Source: JASFJH01 sp050117725 (GTDB lineage: Bacteria > Pseudomonadota > Gammaproteobacteria > AKS1). Taken from it: DNA of 17,445 nt. The first letter of the stretch is position 1, and every line of letters starts with the position of its first letter. Shown one piece after another: positions 1 through 7,197 of the stretch. The stretch covers positions 1 through 17,445 of the forward strand of contig JASFME010000020.1 of the NCBI GenBank assembly GCA_050117725.1. The letters are read 5' to 3'. Made by a program: the position numbers and the translations under genes. The notes below the pieces were generated by a model that saw only the letters and a program-made list of their open reading frames with translations, did not search any database and was not told the origin of the DNA.

Positions 1-54
1 CATATCCGAGGCGTTCTTTTGCACCATGAGTTTCAGTAATGATTCGAAATCCAT
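1..54 (-). CDS. pilU: PilU, type IV pilus retraction ATPase (first 18 codons only)
   Basis: The first 54 bases, read leftwards, encode MDFESLLKLMVQKNASDM and then run off the window. This is the typical beginning of PilU, the accessory twitching-motility ATPase that works with PilT at the cytoplasmic base of the type IV pilus. PilU is normally encoded directly after pilT, as here. The ATG lies 12 bases after the pilT stop codon. Its ribosome binding site overlaps that stop, so the two genes are probably translated from one message. Only the N-terminus is visible, so the assignment rests on these 18 residues plus position. A second pilT-like paralogue is the only realistic alternative. Confidence 0.8.
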   Translation of the reverse strand, partial: MDFESLLKLMVQKNASDM

Positions 55-62
55 CGCCCTGT

Positions 63-68
63 CCCCTT
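63..68 (-). promoter_or_regulatory. Ribosome binding site of pilU overlapping the pilT stop
   Basis: On the minus strand AAGGGG lies 8 bases before the pilU ATG and shares two bases with the pilT stop codon (67-69). This placement suggests translational coupling of pilU to pilT. Confidence 0.7.
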
Positions 69-1104
69 ACACAAAGGTGTCTTTGTTCATGGCGCGGGCC
101 CGCGCATCCTGAACGGTGATCTGGCCCTTGCGGACAAGTTCCTGCAGGCACTGATCCAGCGTCTGCATGCCAACACTCTGACCGGTCTGGATCGCCGAAT
201 ACATCTGCGCGACCTTGTTTTCGCGGATCAGGTTACGAATCGCCGGCGTGCCGATCATGATCTCATGGGCGGCAATTCGCCCGCCGCCGATCTTCTTCAA
301 CAGCGTCTGGGCGATAACCGCGCGCAGCGACTCCGACAGCATCGAACGGACCATGTCTTTTTCCGCGGCCGGGAACACGTCAATGATACGGTCAATGGTC
401 TTGGCCGCGGACGAGGTATGTAGCGTACCGAACACGAGGTGGCCGGTTTCCGCCGCCGTCAGGGCAAGACGAATCGTTTCCAGGTCACGCATTTCGCCGA
501 CGAGGATGATGTCAGGGTCTTCACGCAGTGCCGAGCGCAGCGCCTCATTAAAGCCGTGCGTGTCGCGATGCACCTCGCGCTGGTTGACCAGGCACTTCTT
601 CGACTCGTGTACGAATTCGATCGGGTCCTCAACGGTGAGAATATGCCCGAACTCGTTGTCATTCTTGTAATCAAGCATACCGGCAAGCGTGGTTGATTTA
701 CCCGAGCCGGTCGGGCCGGTGACGAGCACAATGCCGCGCGGCACATCCGAGATCTCCTTGAACACGGTCGGGGCGTTGAGCTCCTCGAGGGTCAGGATGC
801 GCGACGGAATGGTACGGAAGACGCCGCCGGCACCCCGGTTGTGATTGAAGGCGTTAACACGAAAACGCGCCAGGCCCGGGATTTCAAAGGAAAAATCCGT
901 TTCATAGAATTCTTCATAGTCCTTGCGCTGCTTGTCATTCATGATGTCATAAATCAGGCCATGCACCTGTTTATGATCCAGCGCCGGCACGTTGATGCGG
1001 CGTATATCGCCATCGACACGAATCATCGGTGGCAGGCCGGCGGACAGGTGCAGGTCAGAGGCGTTGTTCTTCACGCCAAAGGCAAGCAGTTCGGCAATAT
1101 CCAT
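67..1104 (-). CDS. pilT: PilT, type IV pilus retraction ATPase
   Basis: PilT is the hexameric cytoplasmic motor that depolymerises the type IV pilus and drives twitching motility. The 345-residue protein has the usual length. An N-terminal PAS-like region ends near residue 100 and is followed by the RecA-like ATPase domain. Visible motifs are the Walker A loop GPTGSGKS (130-137), the Asp box around TVEDPIEF (157-164), the atypical Walker B region DIILVGEMRD (198-207), the His box HLVFGTLHT (222-230) and the PilT hallmark AIRNLIRE (288-295). The last motif separates PilT from the extension ATPase PilB. The start is well supported: GGGAGGAA lies just before the ATG at 1104. pilU follows immediately and yggS is divergent, the arrangement seen in pseudomonads. 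Confidence 0.97.
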   Translation of the reverse strand: MDIAELLAFGVKNNASDLHLSAGLPPMIRVDGDIRRINVPALDHKQVHGLIYDIMNDKQRKDYEEFYETDFSFEIPGLARFRVNAFNHNRGAGGVFRTIPSRILTLEELNAPTVFKEISDVPRGIVLVTGPTGSGKSTTLAGMLDYKNDNEFGHILTVEDPIEFVHESKKCLVNQREVHRDTHGFNEALRSALREDPDIILVGEMRDLETIRLALTAAETGHLVFGTLHTSSAAKTIDRIIDVFPAAEKDMVRSMLSESLRAVIAQTLLKKIGGGRIAAHEIMIGTPAIRNLIRENKVAQMYSAIQTGQSVGMQTLDQCLQELVRKGQITVQDARARAMNKDTFV

Positions 1105-1121
1105 TCATTCCTCCCGGTGGT

Positions 1122-1136
1122 GGTGTCAAAGACACC
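1122..1136. repeat. Short inverted repeat in the pilT/yggS divergent region
   Basis: GGTGTC-AAA-GACACC is a perfect 6-base inverted repeat with a 3-base centre. It lies 18 bases upstream of the pilT start, upstream of a perfect TATAAT facing yggS. It could be an operator or a small hairpin in the pilT leader. Nothing ties it to a named regulator. Confidence 0.3.
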
Positions 1137-1147
1137 CAAACGAAACG

Positions 1148-1153
1148 TATAAT
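1148..1153 (+). promoter_or_regulatory. Candidate -10 element for yggS
   Basis: A perfect TATAAT lies about 65 bases before the yggS start in the 114-base divergent region between pilT and yggS. No good -35 hexamer sits at the usual spacing; the best 17-base option is GTCAAA. A second A/T-rich candidate, TATACT, is at 1165-1170. The call is tentative. Confidence 0.35.
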
Positions 1154-1218
1154 CCAGTCATCAATATACTATGACTTTTTAGAGGTTACTTGAGTATAGC
1201 GCAAGCTGCATACACCGC

Positions 1219-1917
1219 ATGGCCGATATCCAGCAAAGATTGAACGAGGTCCGGGACCGGATCCAACGTGCCGAACAGGCTCATGGCCGCCGCCCCGGCA
1301 GTGTGCAACTGCTCGCCGTGAGCAAGACCCACCCTGTTGGGGCCATCCGCGAGGCGGTTGCGGCCGGGCAGCGCGCCTTTGGGGAAAATTACCTGCAAGA
1401 CGCCCTGCAAAAAATCGACGCGCTCACAGATCTGGAACTTGAGTGGCATTTTATCGGCGCCATCCAGTCGAACAAGACCCGCGATATCGCCACGCATTTT
1501 GCCTGGGTCCATACGCTGGAACGGGAGAAAATCGCGCGCCGCCTCAACGCACAGCGCCCGGCGCATCTGCCGCCGCTGAACGTCTGCCTGCAGGTCAATA
1601 TCAGTGGTGAGGCCAGCAAGACCGGGCTGGCCCCCGCCGCTGTCGCCGAACTCGCGGCAGCCGTGAGTGATCTTCCCCACTTGCGCCTGCGCGGCCTCAT
1701 GGCCATCCCGCGGGTCGAGACTGATCCGGCACGGCAGCGGCGCGCTTTTCGCGCGCTCGCCATGTTAAAACAGAAACTTATTGCGGGCGGTCTGGCGCTC
1801 GATACACTGTCAATGGGGATGAGCAATGACCTCGAAGCGGCGATTGCCGAGGGTGCGACCATCGTACGGATCGGGACGGCAATCTTCGGTGGACGGCCGC
1901 ACAAACCGCCGGCATGA
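1219..1917 (+). CDS. yggS: YggS/PLPBP family pyridoxal phosphate homeostasis protein
   Basis: This cytoplasmic PLP-binding protein has a single alanine-racemase-like barrel and no known catalytic activity. Relatives buffer pyridoxal phosphate and affect amino acid metabolism. The 232 residues match the family length. The PLP lysine is K36 in LLAVSKTHP. Other family signatures are FGENYLQDA, HFIGAIQSNK, the SMGMSNDLEAAI phosphate loop and the C-terminal VRIGTAIFG. No other ATG, GTG or TTG lies between the upstream in-frame stop (1180) and this ATG, although the ribosome binding site is weak. The neighbours proC, yggT and yggU form the conserved yggS cluster. Confidence 0.95.
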   Translation: MADIQQRLNEVRDRIQRAEQAHGRRPGSVQLLAVSKTHPVGAIREAVAAGQRAFGENYLQDALQKIDALTDLELEWHFIGAIQSNKTRDIATHFAWVHTLEREKIARRLNAQRPAHLPPLNVCLQVNISGEASKTGLAPAAVAELAAAVSDLPHLRLRGLMAIPRVETDPARQRRAFRALAMLKQKLIAGGLALDTLSMGMSNDLEAAIAEGATIVRIGTAIFGGRPHKPPA

Positions 1918-1985
1918 AGACAACCCGGCCTTATTATTTTTCCTGAAATCTAGTGCCTGCTGACTGATTGAGGTATTTTGCATAT

Positions 1986-2807
1986 ATGAACACTGGAACC
2001 ATAGCCTTTATCGGCGCCGGCAACATGGCGCGCGCCATCATCGGCGGCCTGATCGCCGATGGCACGGACCCGGCCAGCATCCATGTTGCAGATCCGAACC
2101 CGGCACAACGCGATGCCGTGAGTGGATTTGGCGTCACGCTTGCCGAGGACAACCACGCCGCCGCCACCGCCGCCGACACGGTCGTGCTCGCCGTCAAACC
2201 GCAGGTTCTCAAGCAGGTTGCCAGCGATCTGCGCGACACGATCCAGGACAACCAGCCGCTCGTGATCTCGGTTGCCGCGGGAATCCGCAGTGCCGACCTG
2301 GATAAGTGGCTCGGCGGCAATGTAGCCATCGTGCGCAGCATGCCCAACACGCCGGCACTCGTGCAAAGCGGCGCCACGGGCCTGTATGCCGGGACGCATG
2401 TCAGCCAGTCGCGTCGCGACCGGGCCGAATCGATTCTGCGTGCAGTCGGTCTGACCGTGTGGCTCGACGATGAACAGCAGATGGATGCCCTGACCGCCCT
2501 GTCCGGCAGCGGCCCGGCCTACTTTTTCTATATCATCGAGGCGCTGGAGGCCGCCGGCCAGCAACTTGGTCTGGACAGGGCCACGGCCCGCCTGCTCGCC
2601 GTGCAAACCGCGTTTGGCGCAGCGAAAATGATGCTGGAAAGCGGGGAAGAACCCGCCATCTTGCGCGAACGCGTCACCTCACCGGGCGGCACCACCGAAC
2701 GCGCGCTCGCCAGCCTGCGCGAAGGGGGACTGGAGACACTGTTCGCCAAGGCGTTGACCGCGGCCCGGGATCGCTCCGTGGAACTGGCCGAGCAACTCGG
2801 AGAATAA
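1986..2807 (+). CDS. proC: Pyrroline-5-carboxylate reductase
   Basis: ProC catalyses the last step of proline synthesis, NAD(P)H-dependent reduction of pyrroline-5-carboxylate, in the cytoplasm. The 273-residue form begins at the ATG at 1986, preceded by TGAGGT with 11 bases of spacing. An in-frame TTG at 1968 would add six residues not expected in the family. The N-terminal Rossmann fold carries GAGNMA (10-15), followed by AVKPQ (69-73) and RSMPNTPA (117-124). The C-terminal dimerisation and active-site region carries LTALSGSGPAY (169-179) and VTSPGGTT (230-237). It sits between yggS and yggT. The yggT start follows its stop by three bases, so the genes are very likely co-transcribed. Confidence 0.96.
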   Translation: MNTGTIAFIGAGNMARAIIGGLIADGTDPASIHVADPNPAQRDAVSGFGVTLAEDNHAAATAADTVVLAVKPQVLKQVASDLRDTIQDNQPLVISVAAGIRSADLDKWLGGNVAIVRSMPNTPALVQSGATGLYAGTHVSQSRRDRAESILRAVGLTVWLDDEQQMDALTALSGSGPAYFFYIIEALEAAGQQLGLDRATARLLAVQTAFGAAKMMLESGEEPAILRERVTSPGGTTERALASLREGGLETLFAKALTAARDRSVELAEQLGE

Positions 2808-2810
2808 GAC

Positions 2811-3422
2811 ATGGGATCCAGCTACCTGCTTAACCCGCTCGTGTTCCTCATTGATACGCTGTTTGGCCTGTACATCCTTATCGTCATGTTGCGCTTCCTG
2901 CTGCAATGTACGCGCGCGGATTTCTATAACCCGATTTCACAATTCCTGGTCAAGGCGACCAACGCCCCGCTGCGGCCGTTGCGACGTCTCATCCCCGGCT
3001 GGGGTGGCATTGATATCGCCTCGCTCGTACTCGTGTTCGGCCTGCAGTTGATCGCCCTGACCCTGTTGCTGCTGCTCAGCGGCGCCACACCTACGCTGGC
3101 GCTGTTGCCCGGCCTGCTCATGGCCACCCTGACCAAGCTCGTCTCCCTGCTGTTGTACGTGTATGTGTTCAGCATTTTCATCCTCGTTATCCTCAGCTGG
3201 GTCAGCCATGGCGGTTACAACCCCGTGGCCCCCTTGCTGCACAGCATCACCGCACCGCTGATGCGCCCGGCGCAGCGCATGATCCCGCCCATCGGTGGTA
3301 TCGACCTGTCGCCGATGGTCGTGCTGATCGCCTTGTATGTGCTGCGCATGCTGATTATCCCGCCGCTGCAAGTGGCCACGCTCAAGGCCGGCTTTCCGGC
3401 GGCGGCGCTGGGCCTGCTGTAA
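2811..3422 (+). CDS. yggT: YggT family inner membrane protein
   Basis: This 203-residue, strongly hydrophobic protein has two copies of the YGGT unit. Each copy has a membrane helix, a YNP motif (FYNPISQFLV near residue 43, GYNPVAPLLH near 138) and an amphipathic stretch ending in RLIPGWGGIDIA or RMIPPIGGIDLS, followed by another helix. Four or more membrane segments are expected. The family is widespread. Its role is not firmly defined, though osmotic or membrane homeostasis functions have been proposed for relatives. It starts three bases after the proC stop, indicating tight coupling in the yggS operon. The identification is firm but the function is not. Confidence 0.93.
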   Translation: MGSSYLLNPLVFLIDTLFGLYILIVMLRFLLQCTRADFYNPISQFLVKATNAPLRPLRRLIPGWGGIDIASLVLVFGLQLIALTLLLLLSGATPTLALLPGLLMATLTKLVSLLLYVYVFSIFILVILSWVSHGGYNPVAPLLHSITAPLMRPAQRMIPPIGGIDLSPMVVLIALYVLRMLIIPPLQVATLKAGFPAAALGLL

Positions 3423-3442
3423 GTCATCGGGTTGCTGACGGT

Positions 3443-3730
3443 ATGGCGGCACCTTATTACTGGGACGGTGACGCCCTGGTAATACATGTCAGGCTGCAAC
3501 CCAGGGCCAGCCGTAACGAGTTGGTCGGGCTGCACGGTGATGCCCTGAAGATCCGTCTGACTGCGCCGCCTGTCGACGGCAAGGCCAATGCGGCACTGCT
3601 GAAGTTTCTCGCCAAAACCTTCGCCGTGCCGCAGAGCTCGATCATCATTGAAACGGGACAAACCGGCCGGAATAAACGCCTGCGCATCCCTGCACCGCGC
3701 AAGTTACCGCCATCTATCCAGCCCGCCTGA
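3443..3730 (+). CDS. yggU: YggU/DUF167 family protein
   Basis: This 95-residue protein belongs to the UPF0235/DUF167 family of small soluble alpha/beta proteins without established function. The signature is RLTAPPVDGKANAALLKFLA (38-57) with the preceding VRLQPRASRNELVG. The family is normally found directly after yggT, as here (20-base gap). The C-terminus ends in a proline-rich tail. Its start has only a weak ribosome binding site, and no better alternative in frame keeps the family's N-terminus. It is probably the last gene of the yggS-proC-yggT-yggU transcript, since a 243-base gap follows. Confidence 0.92.
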   Translation: MAAPYYWDGDALVIHVRLQPRASRNELVGLHGDALKIRLTAPPVDGKANAALLKFLAKTFAVPQSSIIIETGQTGRNKRLRIPAPRKLPPSIQPA

Positions 3731-3800
3731 TTGGCAAGCCACATGAAGAATTGCCGATAACAATATAAATATGCAGACTTTTTTTAAAACACGGGCTATA

Positions 3801-3806
3801 TATACT
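3801..3806 (+). promoter_or_regulatory. Candidate -10 element for the dynamin-like GTPase gene
   Basis: TATACT lies within the A/T-rich run TATATATACTATTA in the yggU/GTPase gap. The 17-base-spaced position contains only CTTTTT, a poor -35. If used, transcription would start near 3813 and give a leader of about 160 bases containing the hairpin at 3864-3903. Confidence 0.3.
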
Positions 3807-3863
3807 ATTAAGCGCGCACCAGACACGCCCGGGGAAGTTGCCATATTCACAGCTGGCTTGCTG

Positions 3864-3903
3864 GCCGGCAGGTGATTTTGTGATGAAAGTCACCCTGCCC
3901 GGC
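3864..3903 (+). other. Strong hairpin in the leader of the dynamin-like GTPase gene
   Basis: The left arm GCCGGCAGGTGATTTT (3864-3879) pairs with the right arm 3886-3903, leaving a six-base loop GTGATG. I count 15 Watson-Crick pairs and one G-U pair. Two single unpaired G/C positions lie in the right arm. It lies about 70 bases before the GTPase start codon and has no following T-tract, so it looks like a leader structure or palindromic remnant and not a terminator. I recognise no known riboswitch in it. Confidence 0.5.
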
Positions 3904-3964
3904 GTAACGGCTGCGTAACATGACAACGTATGGGCCACGGTCCCGCCACACTAACGACAAAAAC

Positions 3965-3968
3965 GGAG
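3965..3968 (+). promoter_or_regulatory. Ribosome binding site fixing the GTPase start
   Basis: GGAG with five bases of spacing precedes the ATG at 3974. The in-frame ATG at 3920 has no such site, and the 18 residues it would add look unlike a folded N-terminus. The site therefore selects the shorter protein. Confidence 0.7.
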
Positions 3969-3973
3969 TACGC

Positions 3974-5947
3974 ATGGCGAACCAGGAAATATTGCAGCAG
4001 ATCAGCGCCTATTCCCGCTGGAAAGAGGATCTGATCCGCGAAATCGGCAACTACCAGGAATGGCTGGATGACAACCAGCTCGGCTCGCCGGAAACGGACC
4101 TGCGCCTGTATGAAACCCTGGAAGCCCTGAAATCCGATCACATCACGGTGGCGTTTGTCGCCGAAGTCTCGCGCGGCAAAACCGAACTGATTAACACGCT
4201 GTTCTTTTCCGAATACAAACGCCGCCTGCTGCCCTCCCAGGCCGGCCGCACCACGATGTGCCCGACTGAACTGTTTTACGATCACGACAACGAAAGGCCG
4301 TATATCCGGCTGCTACCGATCGAAAGCCGCAGCGACGATCGCAGTATTGCCGAATTAAAGAAGGAGCCGGTCGAATGGACCCATATCCATCTTGACGCGT
4401 CCTCGGCCGACGCCATGGCCGAGGCCTTTGCCGAGGTCACGCGATCGAAAAAAGTCTCCGTGGAAAAGGCCCGGCAACTCGGCCTGTACGACGAAAAAGA
4501 CTATGAACACCTGGCTGAACAGGACATCCCGACCACCCACATCGAAATCCCGATGTGGCGCCATGCGCTGATCAGCTTCCCGCACCCGTTGCTCGAACAG
4601 GGCCTGATTGTGCTCGACACACCCGGGCTGAATGCCCTCGGCGCCGAGCCGGAACTGACCCTGAACATGCTGCCGAATGCCCAGGCCGTGCTGTTCCTGC
4701 TCAGTGCCGATGCCGGTGTCACCAAGTCCGATATGGAGATGTGGCGCCACCATGTCAGCGCCTATCGCGCCGCCCACAAGAAGGGCCTGCTCGTGGTCGT
4801 CAACAAGATCGACACATTGTGGGATGAACTCCAGGACAGCGATGCGATCCAGGCCACAATCCAGGAACAGGTCCAGCAATCCGCCGATGCGCTGCAACTG
4901 CCGGTCGACAATGTCTTTCCGGTATCGGCGCAAAAAGCCCTGCTCGGCCGCGTCAAGGGTGACGAGGATCTGGTCGAGCGCAGCGGCATTCCGGCCCTCG
5001 AACATGCGCTCAGCCATGACATCCTGCCGGATAAGCGCCACATCATCAGCGAGAACATCATTGGTGAGATCAGTGCCCTGATCGAGAACGACAGGCAGAC
5101 ACTGGCCGCCAGGCTGGACAATGTGCAAAAACAGCAAGGCGAACTGCAGAACCTGTGCGGCAAAAACGCCGATGTGATCATGCACCTGCTGGCCAAGACA
5201 CGCGAGGAACAGGTGATCTATAACAAGAACCTGGAAGGCCTGCAGAAGAGCAAGCGCATCCTGGACAACTACAGCCGCCAGTTACTGATGCAACTCGACC
5301 TGACCACGCTGGATAACTTCGTATCGGAAACCCGCAAGGCCATGGCCGGCAGCTGGACCACGGTCGGCCTGAAAAACGGTATGAAGGTGTTCTTCGACGG
5401 TGTTGCCAGCACCATGCAGGATGCATCGGCGCAGGCAGCCCAGATCCACAAGATCACGCGCGCCGTCTACCACAGGTTCCACAAGGACCACGGCTTCCCG
5501 GATATCAAGCCGCGCCTGTTCTCCACGAAGAAATACGAGAAAGAACTCGACCTGCTGTACCGTGAAGCCGACCTGTTCCGGAAAAGCCCGGTCACGACCA
5601 TGACCGAGCAAAACTTCGTCGTGAAGAAGTTCTTCATCTCGCTGGTCAGTAAGGCCCGTAACCTGTTCTTCAAGGCCAACAAGGACGCCGACCGCTGGGC
5701 GAAGGAAGTTATTGCACCACTGACCAGGCAGGTCAAGACGCACAAGGCAGATATCGAAAAGCGCCTGGCCACGCTGCGCAAGATCAGCGAGTCACGGGAC
5801 ACACTCGAGGGCAAGATCGCCGAACTGGACAAGACCCGGACCGATCTCGAGCAACAGCTGTCTGCGATCAGTACCATGCTGGACGTGATCAACCGGCCCT
5901 TCGCGCCCTCTACAGATGACAAACACGGCAGTCGCGCCGCATCCTGA
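3974..5947 (+). CDS. Dynamin-like GTPase family protein
   Basis: This 657-residue protein has a large N-terminal GTPase domain followed by a long helical region, the architecture of bacterial dynamin-like proteins, which typically act on membranes. The GTPase motifs are all visible: a P-loop AEVSRGKT (63-70), a switch region RTTMCPTE (92-99), DTPG (215-218), NKID (277-280) and SAQK (318-321). The first P-loop residue is alanine where the canonical motif has glycine. I recall this variant as a family trait and not damage. Residues from about 355 onward are helical and charged, with coiled coil likely at 365-430 and 575-640. No clear membrane helix is present, although the stretch around 548-570 (VVKKFFISLVSKARNLFF) is a candidate membrane-contact segment. 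It is inserted between yggU and metX. The substrate and precise role are unknown. Confidence 0.9.
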   Translation: MANQEILQQISAYSRWKEDLIREIGNYQEWLDDNQLGSPETDLRLYETLEALKSDHITVAFVAEVSRGKTELINTLFFSEYKRRLLPSQAGRTTMCPTELFYDHDNERPYIRLLPIESRSDDRSIAELKKEPVEWTHIHLDASSADAMAEAFAEVTRSKKVSVEKARQLGLYDEKDYEHLAEQDIPTTHIEIPMWRHALISFPHPLLEQGLIVLDTPGLNALGAEPELTLNMLPNAQAVLFLLSADAGVTKSDMEMWRHHVSAYRAAHKKGLLVVVNKIDTLWDELQDSDAIQATIQEQVQQSADALQLPVDNVFPVSAQKALLGRVKGDEDLVERSGIPALEHALSHDILPDKRHIISENIIGEISALIENDRQTLAARLDNVQKQQGELQNLCGKNADVIMHLLAKTREEQVIYNKNLEGLQKSKRILDNYSRQLLMQLDLTTLDNFVSETRKAMAGSWTTVGLKNGMKVFFDGVASTMQDASAQAAQIHKITRAVYHRFHKDHGFPDIKPRLFSTKKYEKELDLLYREADLFRKSPVTTMTEQNFVVKKFFISLVSKARNLFFKANKDADRWAKEVIAPLTRQVKTHKADIEKRLATLRKISESRDTLEGKIAELDKTRTDLEQQLSAISTMLDVINRPFAPSTDDKHGSRAAS

Positions 5948-5966
5948 CACAACTCGCGTGCAGATA

Positions 5967-5994
5967 CGGCCGGGTAAGTTGCGATACCCGGCCG
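5967..5994 (+). terminator. GC-rich hairpin after the dynamin-like GTPase gene
   Basis: CGGCCGGGTA and TACCCGGCCG form a perfect 10-base stem with an 8-base loop, 20 bases after the GTPase stop codon. No T-run follows, so a classical intrinsic terminator is not shown. The hairpin could mark the transcript end or stabilise the 3' end. It lies 60 bases before metX. Confidence 0.4.
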
Positions 5995-6053
5995 CTGTCA
6001 TTAGACTGCCAGTCAGCTGATAACTGTCGCGCAGGAACGTTCCCGCCAAAAAC

Positions 6054-7187
6054 ATGCCTGAAGTCATTCCTGAAGATTCCGTCGGACTGGTAGAGCCGAA
6101 GTTCATACAGATCGACAAGCCGATCGAGCTGCAATGCGGTCGTACGCTCAGTGGCTTTCAGTTGATCTACGAAGAATATGGCGAACTGAATGCCGATAAA
6201 TCGAACGCTATCCTGATCTGCCATGCCCTGTCCTCGGATCACCATGCGGCCGGCTATAACAGCATGGAGGATCGTAAGCCCGGCTGGTGGGAATCCGCGA
6301 TTGGTCCGGGCAAGGTCATCGATACGAACCGCTACTACGTACTGTCCCTGAACAACCTCGGTGGCTGCAAGGGCTCGAGCGGGCCGAACCAGGTCAACCC
6401 GGAAAGCGGCGAGCCGTGGGGACCGGATTTCCCGATCGTCACGGTCAAGGACTGGGTCAGGAGCCAGGCCATGTTTGCCGATGCCCTCGGTATCGAGCAG
6501 TTTGCCGCGGTGATTGGCGGTAGTCTCGGTGGCATGCAGGTGCTGCAATGGAGCATCGACTACCCGGACCGCCTGCGGCATGCCATCGCGATCGCCGCCG
6601 CACCGAAACTCTCGACGCAGAACATTGCCTTTAACGAGGTCGCCCGCCAGGCCATCATGACCGACCCGGACTTCCATGAAGGGCGCTATTACAACTTCGA
6701 TACCGTACCGAAACGCGGCCTTATGCTGGCCCGCATGCTCGGCCATATCACCTATTTGTCCGATGATGCGCTGCGCAACAAGTTTGGCCGTGAACTGCGC
6801 GAGGGTAAGATCAATTACGGCTTCGATGTTGAATTCCAGATCGAGTCCTACCTGCGTTACCAGGGGCAGTCATTCGTCGACCGTTTTGACGCGAACACCT
6901 ATCTGCTCATGACCAAGGCACTCGATTACTTCGACCCGGCGGCCGATTTTGATGACAACCTGAGCAAGGCGCTGGCCGGGGCAAAAGCCGACTTTCTGCT
7001 CGTCTCGTTTACGAGCGACTGGCGTTTTTCACCGGTACGCTCGCTCGAGATCCTCAAGGCGCTGCACGACAACGATCTGAACGTCAGTTATTCAGAGATC
7101 GATGTACCACACGGACACGATGCCTTCCTGTTGCCGATTCGGCCTTACCTCGATGTGCTCGCTGCCTACATGCAGAGGGTGAAATAA
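6054..7187 (+). CDS. metX: MetX, homoserine O-acyltransferase (probably succinyl-CoA-using)
   Basis: MetX activates L-homoserine by acyl transfer from acyl-CoA, committing it to methionine synthesis. The 377-residue alpha/beta hydrolase carries the nucleophile Ser157 in GGSLGGMQ, Asp322 in TSDWRF and His355 in HGHDAF as its triad. It also has the family segments NLGGCKGSSGP (101-111) and AFNEVARQAI (192-201). The sequence runs almost without gaps against the Pseudomonas MetX I remember. That protein is assigned as a homoserine O-succinyltransferase, so succinyl-CoA is my preferred donor; acetyl-CoA cannot be excluded from sequence alone. The ribosome binding site is weak (AGGA about 17 bases upstream), but this start gives the family N-terminus. 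metW follows directly. Confidence 0.95.
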   Translation: MPEVIPEDSVGLVEPKFIQIDKPIELQCGRTLSGFQLIYEEYGELNADKSNAILICHALSSDHHAAGYNSMEDRKPGWWESAIGPGKVIDTNRYYVLSLNNLGGCKGSSGPNQVNPESGEPWGPDFPIVTVKDWVRSQAMFADALGIEQFAAVIGGSLGGMQVLQWSIDYPDRLRHAIAIAAAPKLSTQNIAFNEVARQAIMTDPDFHEGRYYNFDTVPKRGLMLARMLGHITYLSDDALRNKFGRELREGKINYGFDVEFQIESYLRYQGQSFVDRFDANTYLLMTKALDYFDPAADFDDNLSKALAGAKADFLLVSFTSDWRFSPVRSLEILKALHDNDLNVSYSEIDVPHGHDAFLLPIRPYLDVLAAYMQRVK

Positions 7188-7191
7188 GGTG
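7186..7191 (+). promoter_or_regulatory. Ribosome binding site of metW overlapping the metX stop
   Basis: AAGGTG lies six bases before the ATG at 7198 and overlaps the metX stop codon. It argues against the GTG at 7189, which lies inside the site, and suggests translational coupling. Confidence 0.65.
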
Positions 7192-7197
7192 AACGGC

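Noticed and set aside
1186..2606. Minus-strand frames opposite yggS and proC
   Set aside because: They overlap two intact conserved genes and have no start signals or family features.
3733..3785. Intrinsic terminator after yggU (GGCAA/TTGCC hairpin and a seven-T run)
   Set aside because: The stem is only five pairs with a 13-base loop, and the T-run at 3779-3785 is more than 20 bases away, so the parts do not make a working terminator.
4355..5185. Long minus-strand open frame (276 codons) inside the dynamin-like gene
   Set aside because: It is antisense to an intact GTPase with all five motifs. Its translation is rich in His, Gln and Val as expected of a mirror frame, and it has no recognisable domain or ribosome binding site.
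5948..6053. SAM riboswitch in front of metX
   Set aside because: The gap has a single GC-rich hairpin and none of the conserved core sequences or pseudoknot arrangement of the SAM-I or SAM-II classes as I know them.
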